Positions 47,132 through 57,033 of a DNA stretch of 64,000 nucleotides are shown piece after piece. Position 1 is the first letter of the stretch; each line of letters starts with the position of its first letter. This DNA comes from Halorhabdus amylolytica (GTDB lineage Archaea; Halobacteriota; Halobacteria; Halobacteriales; Haloarculaceae), in NCBI RefSeq assembly GCF_004944975.1, contig NZ_SPQG01000012.1, positions 42,299 to 106,298 of the forward strand, written 5' to 3'. The notes under the pieces were generated by a model, which worked only from the letters and a program-made list of their open reading frames with translations, had not been told where the DNA came from and ran no database searches. Position numbers and translations under genes: made by a program.

Positions 47132-48214
47132 ATGAATATTGAATTAAACAACATCACGAAACGGTTCGGCGATCTAGTAGCGGTGAATGACCTATCGATG
47201 AGCATTCAGGACGGAGAGTTCATCACCCTGGTCGGCCCATCGGGCTGTGGGAAAACGACGACCCTCCGGATGATCGCAGGGTTGGAAACGCCCACGGAAG
47301 GAACGATCGAATTCGATGGGAAAGACGTGACGAACGCATCTCCCCAGGAACGTAAGATAGCGTTCGTCTTCCAGGCCTACGCGCTGTATCCGCACATGAC
47401 GGCGCGGAAAAACATGTCCTTCGCTCTGGAACACACCGACGTCCCGGAGGATGAAATCGACCAGCGGATCAACGAGGCTGCCTCCATGCTCGGCATCGAG
47501 GGCCATCTCGACAAACGGCCGCCGTCCCTCAGTGGCGGACAGCAACAGCGTGTTGCGCTGGGACGGAGTATCGTGAGGGATCCCGAAATATTCCTGCTGG
47601 ACGAACCGCTTTCGAACCTGGATGCGAAGTTGCGGGTACAGATGCGTGCGGAACTGCAGCAACTCCATCAGGAGATCAAGACGACGACGGTCTACGTCAC
47701 CCACGATCAGGAGGAGGCGATGACGATGTCCGATCGCGTCGCGATCCTCAACGACGGGAAATTACAGCAGATCGACACTCCGGGGGTCGTCTACTCGCAA
47801 CCGGCAAACCAGTTCGTCGCCGGGTTTATCGGGAGCCCCTCGATGAACTTCCTCGATTGTCAACTGGACGGATCGTCCAAGACGTTGCGGACGTCCGCGT
47901 TCTCCCTCCAGGCTCCCGAAGAAGCGTCCGAAGACGTCGAAACACTGGGAGTCAGGCCGGAAGAGCTGACTATCGCCCCCTCCGGAGAAGGGGATCTGTC
48001 GGCGGAAGTATCCGTATTCGAACAGATCGGCTCGTACAATATATTATACCTCGAAAACGACGACCTGGACGAGGAACTCGTGGCACAGGTCGAGGGCTCG
48101 AACCACTTTGATCCGGGTGAACGCGTCGACATCCAGATCGACCCAACGCACATCCATCTATTTGACAGGGACGGCGACGCCGTGTATAATCCACCGTTGC
48201 CTTCCAAAGAGTAG
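47132..48214 (+). CDS. Sugar ABC transporter ATP-binding protein (MalK/UgpC type)
   Basis: The 360-residue ATPase has Walker A GPSGCGKTT, signature LSGGQQQRV, Walker B IFLLDEPLSNLD, and the switch histidine in YVTHDQEEAM. A C-terminal regulatory domain follows. Unlike the 21881-23050 ATPase, this one is encoded in the same operon as its permeases, directly after them. It supplies the energy for uptake by this second system. In sequence it is clearly related to the first ATPase. Confidence 0.92.
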   Translation: MNIELNNITKRFGDLVAVNDLSMSIQDGEFITLVGPSGCGKTTTLRMIAGLETPTEGTIEFDGKDVTNASPQERKIAFVFQAYALYPHMTARKNMSFALEHTDVPEDEIDQRINEAASMLGIEGHLDKRPPSLSGGQQQRVALGRSIVRDPEIFLLDEPLSNLDAKLRVQMRAELQQLHQEIKTTTVYVTHDQEEAMTMSDRVAILNDGKLQQIDTPGVVYSQPANQFVAGFIGSPSMNFLDCQLDGSSKTLRTSAFSLQAPEEASEDVETLGVRPEELTIAPSGEGDLSAEVSVFEQIGSYNILYLENDDLDEELVAQVEGSNHFDPGERVDIQIDPTHIHLFDRDGDAVYNPPLPSKE

Positions 48215-48369
48215 TTCCAGCGCTAACCTATCAGGCGTCGGTTCGTTTGTGGGTTATTCTGTTTGAACTCCCCCGTCGATTCTTATCGGATTCTATATGG
48301 CTTGTTGTGGTATCGTTTGACGAGCGTAACTTGGTAAGGACTTTTATGAGTACGGATCCTTCCACAGTT

Positions 48370-49257
48370 ATGAGAGATACTGTTGTCGTTACAGGCGCGC
48401 TTGGCGGATCGGGTAGCTGGATCGTCGACGAGTTCCGGGACGAGTACGACGTGGTCGCAATCGACCGGACGCTCCCGGAGTCGCTCGATGTCGATGGAGT
48501 CAGTTTTCAAGCGGTGGAGTTGACCGACCAGGGATCGATCTTCGAGACGATCTTGGATGCTGATCCGGCCACAGTTGTTCACTTCGGGAACATCCCTCAC
48601 GAGGAGAATCACGCGGGTGGCGACGTGTACGAGAATAACGTATTGAGTACCTTTCATACACTCGAGGCCGCGGGACGGGCCGGAGCCGACATCGTCTGGG
48701 CCTCCAGTGAGACGGTTTACGGGACCCACTGGCCCGAACCGGAACTTCCTGAATCCTTCCCCGTGACCGAGGAGCATCCGGTCAAACCGTGGAACGGATA
48801 CGAGACCTCGAAACTCGCCGGCGAAGCGGCTGCTGAACGCGTTACGAACGCCTTCGATGTTTCGGCCGTCTCGATCCGTTCGTCCTGGATCCAGTACCCC
48901 GGCCGGTACGAGATCACGTCGATCCGGGAACAGTTCGACTTCCAGAACGCAGGTCGGTTCGGCAATCTCTGGTCCTACATCGACGTTCGAGACGTCGTTT
49001 CACTCGTGCGAAAGGCGATCGAGGAAGCTATCGACGGTCACGAGGTAGTCAACGCGTTCGGCCCGGACAATTTCCTCGGTGTCGAAACGGCTGAAGCGAT
49101 CGAGGCTGGGTTCGGACACCTTCCCGACGATTGCGATTTGTCAGGCGAAGAATCTGCCTACTCGACCACCAAAGCCGAGTCAATTCTCGGCTGGGAGCCC
49201 ACTCATTCCTGGAAAAGTGCCGAGAACGACTCGCCCCGACGTCCGAGTTTCGTCTGA
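48370..49257 (+). CDS. Extended SDR NAD-dependent dehydrogenase/epimerase
   Basis: The 295-residue protein has a Rossmann motif TGALGGSG (residues 8-15), catalytic Ser in ASSETVYG, and Tyr144/Lys148 in GYETSK, the extended-SDR triad. The known haloarchaeal L-arabinose and sugar dehydrogenases, as well as nucleotide-sugar epimerases, belong to this superfamily. Its place after a sugar transporter and before kinase and aldolase genes suggests sugar oxidation or epimerisation. I chose the ATG at 48370 because a TATA-like CTTTTATGAG lies about 26 bp before it; in-frame ATGs at 48346 and 48247 would put that element inside the gene. Confidence 0.78.
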   Translation: MRDTVVVTGALGGSGSWIVDEFRDEYDVVAIDRTLPESLDVDGVSFQAVELTDQGSIFETILDADPATVVHFGNIPHEENHAGGDVYENNVLSTFHTLEAAGRAGADIVWASSETVYGTHWPEPELPESFPVTEEHPVKPWNGYETSKLAGEAAAERVTNAFDVSAVSIRSSWIQYPGRYEITSIREQFDFQNAGRFGNLWSYIDVRDVVSLVRKAIEEAIDGHEVVNAFGPDNFLGVETAEAIEAGFGHLPDDCDLSGEESAYSTTKAESILGWEPTHSWKSAENDSPRRPSFV

Positions 49258-49309
49258 TTTCGAAGACGCAAGTGACGAAATACGTCGCCACTCTCGAAAA
49301 CGAAGTGCG

Positions 49310-50848
49310 CTACAATCGGGCCAGTCGGTGCATGTCTTCCTTGGCGTTCTGATAGAGGCTCTTGTAGATCTCGTAATACTCGCTGTAGGTCTCGTGGGTG
49401 TCCGCGTCGGGCGTGTAGACCTCGCCGGTGGCGGTCCAGTCGGTGATGGCATCGTAATCCTCTATCAGGCCGGTGCCGACGCCGACCAGCAACGCGTCAC
49501 CGAGCGGTGCGCCGACGCCGCCGGCCGGGACGATCATCTCCCGGCCGGTGACGTCCGCGAGGATCTCCATCCACAACTCGGAGTTCGAAACGCCGCCGAC
49601 GACGTGGGTCTCGTCGTTCAACGGGAGACCGAGGTTCTCGACGACCTCGACGTTGTGCAGGAGGCTGTAGCCGCCGGCCTCCATGAGCGCACGGTACATG
49701 TGAGCCTTCTCGTGATACAGTGTCAGGCCCATGAACGTCCCACGAGCCTCGGGGTCCCAGATAGGAGAACGCTCGCCCTTGAAGTACGGGAGCGCGATCA
49801 GCCCTTCCGAACCTGCCGGGATCTCCTCGGCTTTCATGTTCAACAGTTCGAAGGGGTCGATGTCGGCGAGTTCGCCGGCCTGTTCCTCCGGGCCACCGAA
49901 CTCGTCTTTGAACCACTCGATGAGCCCGCCGGTCGTCGCCGACCCGCCGAAGGTGTAGACCTTCTCCTCGGAGTCGGCGACGTGGGGCATCGAGACGAGC
50001 TTCTCCGAGAAGCCGTCCCCGGAGTGGATGGTCCCCCAGCACGTCGAGGTGCCCATCATGCTGACGTTGTCGCCACCCTCGAAGGCACCCGCTGCCAGCG
50101 TCGCCATCGGCGCGTCGACGCCGCCGGCCAGGACGGGCGTCCCTTCCTCTAGACCGCTCTTTTCGGCCGCCTCGGCGGTCATCTCGCCGACGATCTCCTC
50201 GGAGGGCACCAGCCGGTCGGGGAACTTCTCGGTCGTGATCCCCAGCATCTCGCAGGCCTCCTCGGACCACTCCAGGGCGTCGATGTCGAAGACGCCGCCG
50301 ATGTTGCCGGCCGAGGAGTAATCGACGGCCAGCTCGTCGGTCATGACGTACTCGACGTAGTTGTTCGGCGGGACGAAGTTCTCCGTCTGCTCGAAGACCT
50401 CGGGTTCGTTCTCCTTGAGCCAGAGGATCTTCGTGTAGCCGAAGTACGAATCGACGTAGTTGCCGGTGATCTCGAAGAGTTCGTCGAGGTCGACGTTCTC
50501 TTTGACCCACTCGACCTGGTCGGTCGCCCGGCGATCCATCCAGATTAGACAGGGGTAGAGCGGTTCGCCCTCGGCGTCGATCGGGACGCCAGCACCACCG
50601 TAGAGACTGGAGATGCTGATCCCGCGGACCTCGGCGGGATCGACGTCGGCGTCGTCGATGGCTTGCCTGATCGAGTCGTAGGTCGCTTCGACCCAGACGT
50701 CGGGCCACTGCTGGGCCCAGGAGGGTTCCGGTTGCTCGACCTCGTAGTCGGCCTGGCCGGAGCCCAGCACCTCGCCCTCGGGGGAGACGAGGACCGTCTT
50801 CGTTCCGTGCGTCCCGATGTCCGTACCCATGAGGTAAGTGCCGTCCAT
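49310..50848 (-). CDS. araB: FGGY family sugar kinase (L-ribulokinase candidate; xylulokinase-like)
   Basis: The 512-residue kinase has an N-terminal ATP-binding motif MGTDIGTHGTKTVLV, an FGGY-family GTSTCWG segment, and late GGVSNSELWMEILADV, typical of the family C-terminal signature. At 512 residues it is nearer to xylulokinase length (about 490-500) than to E. coli-type AraB (about 560), so the araB name rests mainly on context: the class II epimerase-type gene is 5 bp upstream in the same operon and araA is in the window. GGAG about 8 bp before the ATG at 50848 supports that start over the GTG at 50857, which overlaps the upstream stop. The substrate could instead be xylulose or a deoxy sugar. 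Confidence 0.72.
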   Translation of the reverse strand: MDGTYLMGTDIGTHGTKTVLVSPEGEVLGSGQADYEVEQPEPSWAQQWPDVWVEATYDSIRQAIDDADVDPAEVRGISISSLYGGAGVPIDAEGEPLYPCLIWMDRRATDQVEWVKENVDLDELFEITGNYVDSYFGYTKILWLKENEPEVFEQTENFVPPNNYVEYVMTDELAVDYSSAGNIGGVFDIDALEWSEEACEMLGITTEKFPDRLVPSEEIVGEMTAEAAEKSGLEEGTPVLAGGVDAPMATLAAGAFEGGDNVSMMGTSTCWGTIHSGDGFSEKLVSMPHVADSEEKVYTFGGSATTGGLIEWFKDEFGGPEEQAGELADIDPFELLNMKAEEIPAGSEGLIALPYFKGERSPIWDPEARGTFMGLTLYHEKAHMYRALMEAGGYSLLHNVEVVENLGLPLNDETHVVGGVSNSELWMEILADVTGREMIVPAGGVGAPLGDALLVGVGTGLIEDYDAITDWTATGEVYTPDADTHETYSEYYEIYKSLYQNAKEDMHRLARL

Positions 50849-50853
50849 CGTAA

Positions 50854-51501
50854 TCACTCCTGTCCGTACCCTTCGAGGTACTCTCGGTTGAGACGCTCGG
50901 CCTCATCGGCTGGGATCTCTTCGGGCGTGCTCAGGTCCTCCGCGATCGCGGAGATCTTCGCACTGTGTTCGATGTGCAGGGCGGCCTTCAGCGCGTCACC
51001 CGGCTCCGTCCCGGCCGCAAACAGGCCGTGATTTTTCATCAACAGCCCCTGGAACTTCCCATCGCCGGTGTGTTTCGCGAACTCCTCGCCGATCGCCTCG
51101 GTCCCGGGTGGGACGTACGAAGAGACGGGGATCGACTCGCCGAAGGTGTCGGCGAGTTCCGTGACGTAGACGGGGATCTCCCGTCCGGCGGCCGCGAAGG
51201 CGGTCGCGTACGTCGAGTGGGTATGGATGATCCCGCCGAGTTCGTCGTTTTCCCGGTAGATGTGGAGGTGGGCTCCGGTATCAACTGAGGGCTTGAGGTC
51301 GCCCTCGACGACCTCGCCGTCCATGTCGACGACGACGAGGTTCTCCGGCGAGAGTTCGTCGTAGGCGACGCCGCTCGGTTTGATTACGACATGCTCACCC
51401 TCCCGACCACTTACGTTCCCGCTAGTCCCCCTGACCAGGTCGTTCTCCGGCAGTGCCATCAACGTCTCGTACACCTCGGTCCGCAAATCTTCGAGCAACA
51501 T
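50854..51501 (-). CDS. araD: Class II aldolase/epimerase (L-ribulose-5-phosphate 4-epimerase candidate)
   Basis: The 215-residue protein is a class II aldolase-fold enzyme. Zinc ligands are seen in IIHTHSTYAT (His93, His95) and KNHGLF (His158), with an RGTSGNVSGREG phosphate-binding loop near residue 25. L-ribulose-5-phosphate 4-epimerase and L-fuculose-1-phosphate aldolase share these. The HGLF wording is also found in aldolases, so context decides. Placed upstream of an FGGY kinase and with AraA nearby, conversion of L-ribulose 5-phosphate to D-xylulose 5-phosphate is most likely. The ATG at 51501 begins a normal family N-terminus. It is divergent from a dead Tat-signal fragment. Confidence 0.72.
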   Translation of the reverse strand: MLLEDLRTEVYETLMALPENDLVRGTSGNVSGREGEHVVIKPSGVAYDELSPENLVVVDMDGEVVEGDLKPSVDTGAHLHIYRENDELGGIIHTHSTYATAFAAAGREIPVYVTELADTFGESIPVSSYVPPGTEAIGEEFAKHTGDGKFQGLLMKNHGLFAAGTEPGDALKAALHIEHSAKISAIAEDLSTPEEIPADEAERLNREYLEGYGQE

Positions 51502-51649
51502 GAGTTGGCACCTATCGATTCTCTCCCTCACCTAAAATTTCTTTGGGGTGGGACCGTGCCCGTTGTGACCGATTATCACATCTGTCTCACTTTCGTCCAG
51601 TACCATATATAGTAATAAATATTATATTCATTTGGAATTGGTAAGTAGG

Positions 51650-51850
51650 ATGATCGTGTACATGCCTGTGGATCCACCGAACCGTGATGCTCCCGGGTCG
51701 TCCAACAGTGAGATCACCGGGCTTGAGAAGCGGGATATCGACGTCTCGTGACGACAGGTCTTCGCGACGGGATCGATACCGGTTGCCGGATCAGCACTCG
51801 GCGTCGGGAATGACGTCGCTTCCGCACAGTCGTCAGAACCGACCGAGAGC
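51650..51850 (+). pseudogene. Remnant of a Tat signal peptide with an internal stop
   Basis: From ATG 51662 the frame reads MPVDPPNRDAPGSSNSEITG and continues LEKRDIDVS, then TGA at 51749-51751, then RQVFATGSIPVAGSALGVG and ASAQ. If the TGA were CGA it would give SRRQVFATG, a clean twin-arginine signal with a hydrophobic core and an ASA-Q cleavage site. After about 51850 the frame loses protein character. The AT-rich TATATAGTAATAAATATT near 51606 would be its promoter. So a secreted protein gene was probably inactivated and its mature part deleted. Confidence 0.5.
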
Positions 51851-52206
51851 ACCATGGCCGTAGACACTGACGGGCGACGGTCGCGGTTCCGACGACGTTC
51901 CAGGACCACTGACGTGATACCACGGTGGGTGATACGTTACTGCGTCCGGCAATCAGTCGTCCGTTTTCGGAGCGCACAACTCTTGACTCCTCGGAAATCA
52001 GTCATCGGCTTTACCACTATCAATCGTAACCCTCACGACGAAGATAATATATCTTATCTGTCTAATTATGGAAGTCATAAAAATACAGTTATTTTATACG
52101 GCCACCGATCTATCCCTTGCATTCGAATAGTGGTGTGCACTGTGTCTCTTCGACGCAGCGGCTTTCACAACACCTACTTTCGCTGCGGTCTCAGAGGATT
52201 GTATCC
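51851..52206. other. Non-coding stretch after the Tat remnant
   Basis: No gene is supported here. An AT-rich stretch at about 52045-52095 could contain the promoter of the HAD gene that starts at 52207, but it is some distance away. Confidence 0.35.
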
Positions 52207-52878
52207 GTGTACGATGCGATCGCATTCGATTTGGACGGGGTGTTGCTCACCGGCTATCACACGGCGCCCGCCGTCTACCGACGGGCGACTGTCGAAGCCC
52301 TCACCGACTTCGAGGCGGGGGTCGAGGAGCCGCCTGCCGCCCTCGTCGACCCGGACGATGCGGCGACGGCTCGCCGACTGTGTGAGCGGTTCGACGTTCC
52401 GGCCGAACCCTACTGGGGGTACCGGGAACACGCCGCGACAGTACTCGAAAACGATCAGATCCGCGAGGGTGAACGCGAGCCCTTCGCGGACGTCGACGTC
52501 CTCGAAACCCTGGCTGGGTCGTCCGCTCTCGCGATTGTTAGCAACAACCGCCACGGCACCGTCCGTTTCGTTCGGGAGTACTTCGAGTGGGATGAGCACG
52601 TCGGTGCCGCCTACGGTCGAGCGCCGACGCTGGCGGGATACGACCGGATGAAGCCCGATCCCCACTACTTGCGGACTGCCCTGGATACCCTGGAGGTCGA
52701 TCCAGCCGACGCACTGTTCGTCGGCGATCGACTCTCGGACATCGAGACGGCCGACCGACTTGGGGCCGATTCAGCACTGCTGGTCAGGGAGGGTGAGCGA
52801 CCGGATGGCGACGCGCAACCGACGTTCGAGATCGCATCGCTCGAAGATCTTCTGGCGGTCGAACCGCCAGCAGAGTGA
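52207..52878 (+). CDS. HAD superfamily phosphatase (phosphoglycolate phosphatase-like)
   Basis: The 223-residue protein has the four HAD motifs: FDLDGVLL (catalytic Asp), SNNRHGT (Ser/Asn), KPDP (Lys), and GDRLSDIETA (acidic pair). A helical cap lies between the first and second. It would dephosphorylate a small cytosolic metabolite; the sugar phosphate setting suggests but does not prove a sugar phosphate. I start it at GTG 52207 because the frame upstream to 52117 (ATG) is not protein-like. Confidence 0.8.
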   Translation: MYDAIAFDLDGVLLTGYHTAPAVYRRATVEALTDFEAGVEEPPAALVDPDDAATARRLCERFDVPAEPYWGYREHAATVLENDQIREGEREPFADVDVLETLAGSSALAIVSNNRHGTVRFVREYFEWDEHVGAAYGRAPTLAGYDRMKPDPHYLRTALDTLEVDPADALFVGDRLSDIETADRLGADSALLVREGERPDGDAQPTFEIASLEDLLAVEPPAE

Positions 52879-52966
52879 ATTTCGACAGACCTCTCTAATA
52901 TATTTCACTTAATGAATTGTTGATAAGTGGTGCCACAAAACAAACCGTGGAAACAGACCGGGAGTT

Positions 52967-53988
52967 TCAATCCCGGAGGAAGATGTCGACCATCACGGCG
53001 CCGATGATGACCGCGCCGGTCAGCGTCTCCTGGAACGCGACGGAGACGCCGTTTAACACCAGCAGGACCGGGATGACCGCGATGACGAGAGAGCCGAGGA
53101 ACATCCCGGAGATACTCCCTTCGCCGCCGAAGAGGTTCGTCCCGCCGATGACGACCGCGGCGATGATCAACAGCTCGAAGCCGCGGCCAGCAGAGCCGAA
53201 CATCGAGCTGAAGTACGAGATCGCGAGCACGCCCGCGACGGCGGTGACGACGCCGGTGATGACGAAGTTCGCGATCTTGACGCGGTCGGTGTCGATGCCG
53301 CTCCGGTCGGCGGCCGATTCGTCGTCGCCCGTCGCGTAGACGTGGTGACCGAAGCGGGTCTTCTGGAGGACAAGTCCGAAGACGACGATCAGGGCGAGCA
53401 TCCAGAACACCATGTAGGCGATCTCGACCTTCGCGACCGTGATCGATCCGCCGAACAGTTCGAGCAGCCCGAGATCGTCGGGGAGCTGTCGCGATCCACC
53501 GGTCGTCAGCCAGTAGGCAAACCCCCGCAAGATACTCATCATCCCGATGGTCGTGATGAGAGAGGGGATGCCGACCTTGGTCACGATCACGCCGTTTGTC
53601 AGTCCGACGACTGCCCCGAGGAGGAGGACTACCGCCAGTGCCGCCGGGACGGTGAGCTGGAAGTCGGTCAGCAACATCGCGAACGTGAGGCCGGCGACGG
53701 CGTACATCGACCCGACCGAGAGGTCGAACTCGCCGCCGATCATCAGGTAGGTCATCCCGATCCCGATGATCACGTAGGGGGCCGCCTGGCGGAGCAACTG
53801 CGAGAGGATCCCGCTGAAGTCGTCCCAGGAGAAGAACAGCTCCGGTCGCGTCACGCCGATGAGCCCGAACAGGAGCAGAAAACCGATGAAGACACCGATC
53901 TGGCGCCGCTGGAGGAGCCGGCGGAGTCGTGATTCCGCGCCGCGACTGACGGCCGCCTCCGTCGCTTCGTCATCTTGCATTTCGGTGC

Positions 53989-53992
<4 letters not shown>
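52967..53992 (-). CDS. Ribose-type ABC transporter permease (CUT2)
   Basis: The 341-residue protein has eight to ten membrane helices. It carries the family signature GGTNLFGGEGSISGMFLGSL near the C-terminus and PYVIIGIGMTYLMIGGEFDLSVGS early, typical of RbsC/XylH/AraH permeases. The start overlaps the stop of the ATPase gene by 4 bp, so they are coupled. It would import a monosaccharide such as ribose, xylose or arabinose. The arabinose genes adjacent suggest arabinose, an inference. Confidence 0.88.
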
Positions 53993-54798
<806 letters not shown>

Positions 54799-54826
54799 GG
54801 TTGTCTTTCTGATCGTGCTCGGTGAT

Positions 54827-55999
54827 CTAAACGCCGTGGTAGCTCAGGAGTTCGCCCCAGTTGCGTCGCTTGAGAGCGAAACCGATCGACTCCTGATCGA
54901 TTATCTCTGCACCCGTCAGGTACTCCTTGGGTGGCATCCCCCGCTCCATGTACGCGAACGCCTGATGGACGGGGAAGTACCCCTGACTGTAGGGGTCCTG
55001 TCCGGTGGTGTAGTTCATCACGCCCTGATCGATGTAATCAAGCGTCTGCTGGGGGAGGTCGAACCCCCCGATGATCATGTCCTGGGCCCTGCCCTCCTGT
55101 TCGGCGGCCTGGCCGATGAACCACGAGTAGACGTCGCTACCGACCATCCCGTCCAGTTCGGGGTTCGACTGGAGATGGTTCGAAATTCGCGTCACCCCCT
55201 CACTGGCCGCGTCCGTGTAGTTGACTCGCTCGGTGATCTCGATGTCGGAGTTCTGTCGGACGGCTGCCTCCGCGCCACTGGCACGGGCTGCCTGGCCGCT
55301 GTGGCCGGGATCTGCGAGTCCGACCGTGACTTTGCTCGCTCCGTCCGGGAGCTTCCCCAGCAATGCCATCCCGTTGGCGTATCCCGAGGAGAACTGGTCC
55401 TGGCCGACGAACGGCAGGGCCCGGCCGAACTCCTCGCGCATGTGCTGGCGACCCTCTGCACGGAGGCTGTTCGTGTTGAAGGTCAAGACCGGGATGTCGT
55501 TGTCCAGTGCGTCGTTGATGACCTGGTTGTACGCGCTCGGGTCCGCGACGGTGGTGATGATGAGGTCCGGATTCGACGTGACGATATTCTCCAGGATATT
55601 GACCTGTTCTTCGATACTGAATCCGCCGGACGGCCCCGTGAAGCTGGCGTTCCAGCCGAGTTGGCTGGCAGCATCGTGTAGCCCACCGATCGACGGATTC
55701 CAGAACGAGATCGCCCCGTTGTGACAGACCATCCTGACGTCCCGTTCGGGGGGCTCGGAGGAGAAGTCTAACTCCGTCGGCGGCGGGACCAAGTCCACGC
55801 GCTGATACGACGGTGCGGAGCCTCCGGATCCGCCGTCTCCACCGTCGTCGCCTCCACCGCCTTCTGTCGTCGTGTCGCTCTGTTGAAGGCATCCGGCCAG
55901 TCCTCCGACTGCCGTCAATGCCCCGAGCTGTTTCATCACGTCTCGACGTGAGACGCCCTTGCCGACTCGTACGCTGAACCGGCTGTCATTATCTCCCAT
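54827..55999 (-). CDS. Ribose-type sugar-binding lipoprotein (CUT2)
   Basis: The 390-residue protein has a Tat motif (VSRRDVMKQLG) and lipobox LAGC (Cys37), then a Gly/Asp linker of about 30 residues. The body is a type 1 periplasmic-binding fold with VRMVCHNGAISFWNP, LIITTVADPSAYNQVI and a late GGFDLPQQTLDYIDQG segment. It captures a monosaccharide outside the cell and delivers it to the two components encoded downstream in the same operon. It is first in the operon; an AT-rich stretch upstream (56015-56040) would hold the promoter. Confidence 0.88.
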   Translation of the reverse strand: MGDNDSRFSVRVGKGVSRRDVMKQLGALTAVGGLAGCLQQSDTTTEGGGGDDGGDGGSGGSAPSYQRVDLVPPPTELDFSSEPPERDVRMVCHNGAISFWNPSIGGLHDAASQLGWNASFTGPSGGFSIEEQVNILENIVTSNPDLIITTVADPSAYNQVINDALDNDIPVLTFNTNSLRAEGRQHMREEFGRALPFVGQDQFSSGYANGMALLGKLPDGASKVTVGLADPGHSGQAARASGAEAAVRQNSDIEITERVNYTDAASEGVTRISNHLQSNPELDGMVGSDVYSWFIGQAAEQEGRAQDMIIGGFDLPQQTLDYIDQGVMNYTTGQDPYSQGYFPVHQAFAYMERGMPPKEYLTGAEIIDQESIGFALKRRNWGELLSYHGV

Positions 56000-56189
56000 A
56001 CAACACTGAGTTTATGATTCCACACTATAATAACTTTTCATCATGTGGTATGTACTATGGGTAGAACTACGTGACGTGGTATGCACCTCCTGTAAATTGA
56101 GTTATTTATATTATCGACGAGATGGGGTCTGGGAGCCGCCTCGATCGGCAATCGTCGACCCTGGAGCCGTCTGAAATCTGTACAGTCGT

Positions 56190-56855
56190 TTAGCGGATCC
56201 GGTCGATCGCAGCGAGCGCGTCGGCGGCCTCGTGGGCCGCCTCGAGTGCGTCGCGGGCGCGGCGGGGGTCATCAATCGATTCGGCCTGCCGGGCGAACGA
56301 AAGGAGGGTCCGCTGTAGCGAGTCGCGAGCCTCGGCCAGATCGCCCGCGATCCCCGACCCTGATCGTGAGGGGTCCCGTCCGCTCTCGGGATCGACTGCG
56401 GGTATCTCGACGCGTTCCGTGGCGATCGCCGGATCGTCATCCGCCGGGCCGGACTGGGTAACAGCACCCTCACGCTCGTCAACGGCCGCCGGAGACGTAC
56501 TGGCCTCGTTACCCGTCGAATCCGTGGTGTCGGACGTCGCTGCACTTTCCAGGTCCCTGTCGTCCCGGCCCTCGGCGGATTCCCCGGGGCTGGCTTCGCC
56601 GGACGACGTGGCTGGCGAGTCGGTCGCATTCCCGCCTTCGGCATCGAAGTCGACCTCACGTTGACAGGTCGGACAGAATGTCTGGCCGTCGTACCGGAAG
56701 ATGGGGTCGCCACACTCATCGCAGTGGGCGTCGGTCATCGTCGCGCCTTTCAGGAGGAGTTCGCTCATGTGCTCGGTCGCCTCGCGTTTCTGTTGTTCGC
56801 GCTCGTACTGTTCGCGCAGACGCTCGCGCTCGGCTTCCTCGTCGAAGTCACTCAT
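56190..56855 (-). CDS. Sjogren/scleroderma autoantigen 1 (p27)-type zinc-ribbon protein
   Basis: The 221-residue protein starts with a charged helix (about 1-28). A zinc ribbon follows with four cysteines, CDECGD and CPTC, around residues 45-66, then a long disordered acidic Ser/Asp/Glu linker, and a C-terminal helical segment (DARDSLQ..., ALEAAHEAADALAAIDRIR region). Haloarchaea widely carry this family, whose role is unknown. It is probably cytosolic and unrelated to the sugar genes. Confidence 0.72.
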   Translation of the reverse strand: MSDFDEEAERERLREQYEREQQKREATEHMSELLLKGATMTDAHCDECGDPIFRYDGQTFCPTCQREVDFDAEGGNATDSPATSSGEASPGESAEGRDDRDLESAATSDTTDSTGNEASTSPAAVDEREGAVTQSGPADDDPAIATERVEIPAVDPESGRDPSRSGSGIAGDLAEARDSLQRTLLSFARQAESIDDPRRARDALEAAHEAADALAAIDRIR

Positions 56856-57033
56856 GTGTATACCTAAGACCGATCAACGGGCATAGACGTTGCGACCCGT
56901 GACGATCGACTGGCCGGCCGACGGGGGCCGTCGTCGGACGGAGTGGCCGTCCCTCCAGCGATCGTTCCCCCACCCGAAAGAAGCGCGTGTTTCGATGGAT
57001 TTTCAATCCAGTTCCTACAGGTGGGTCTCAGGC

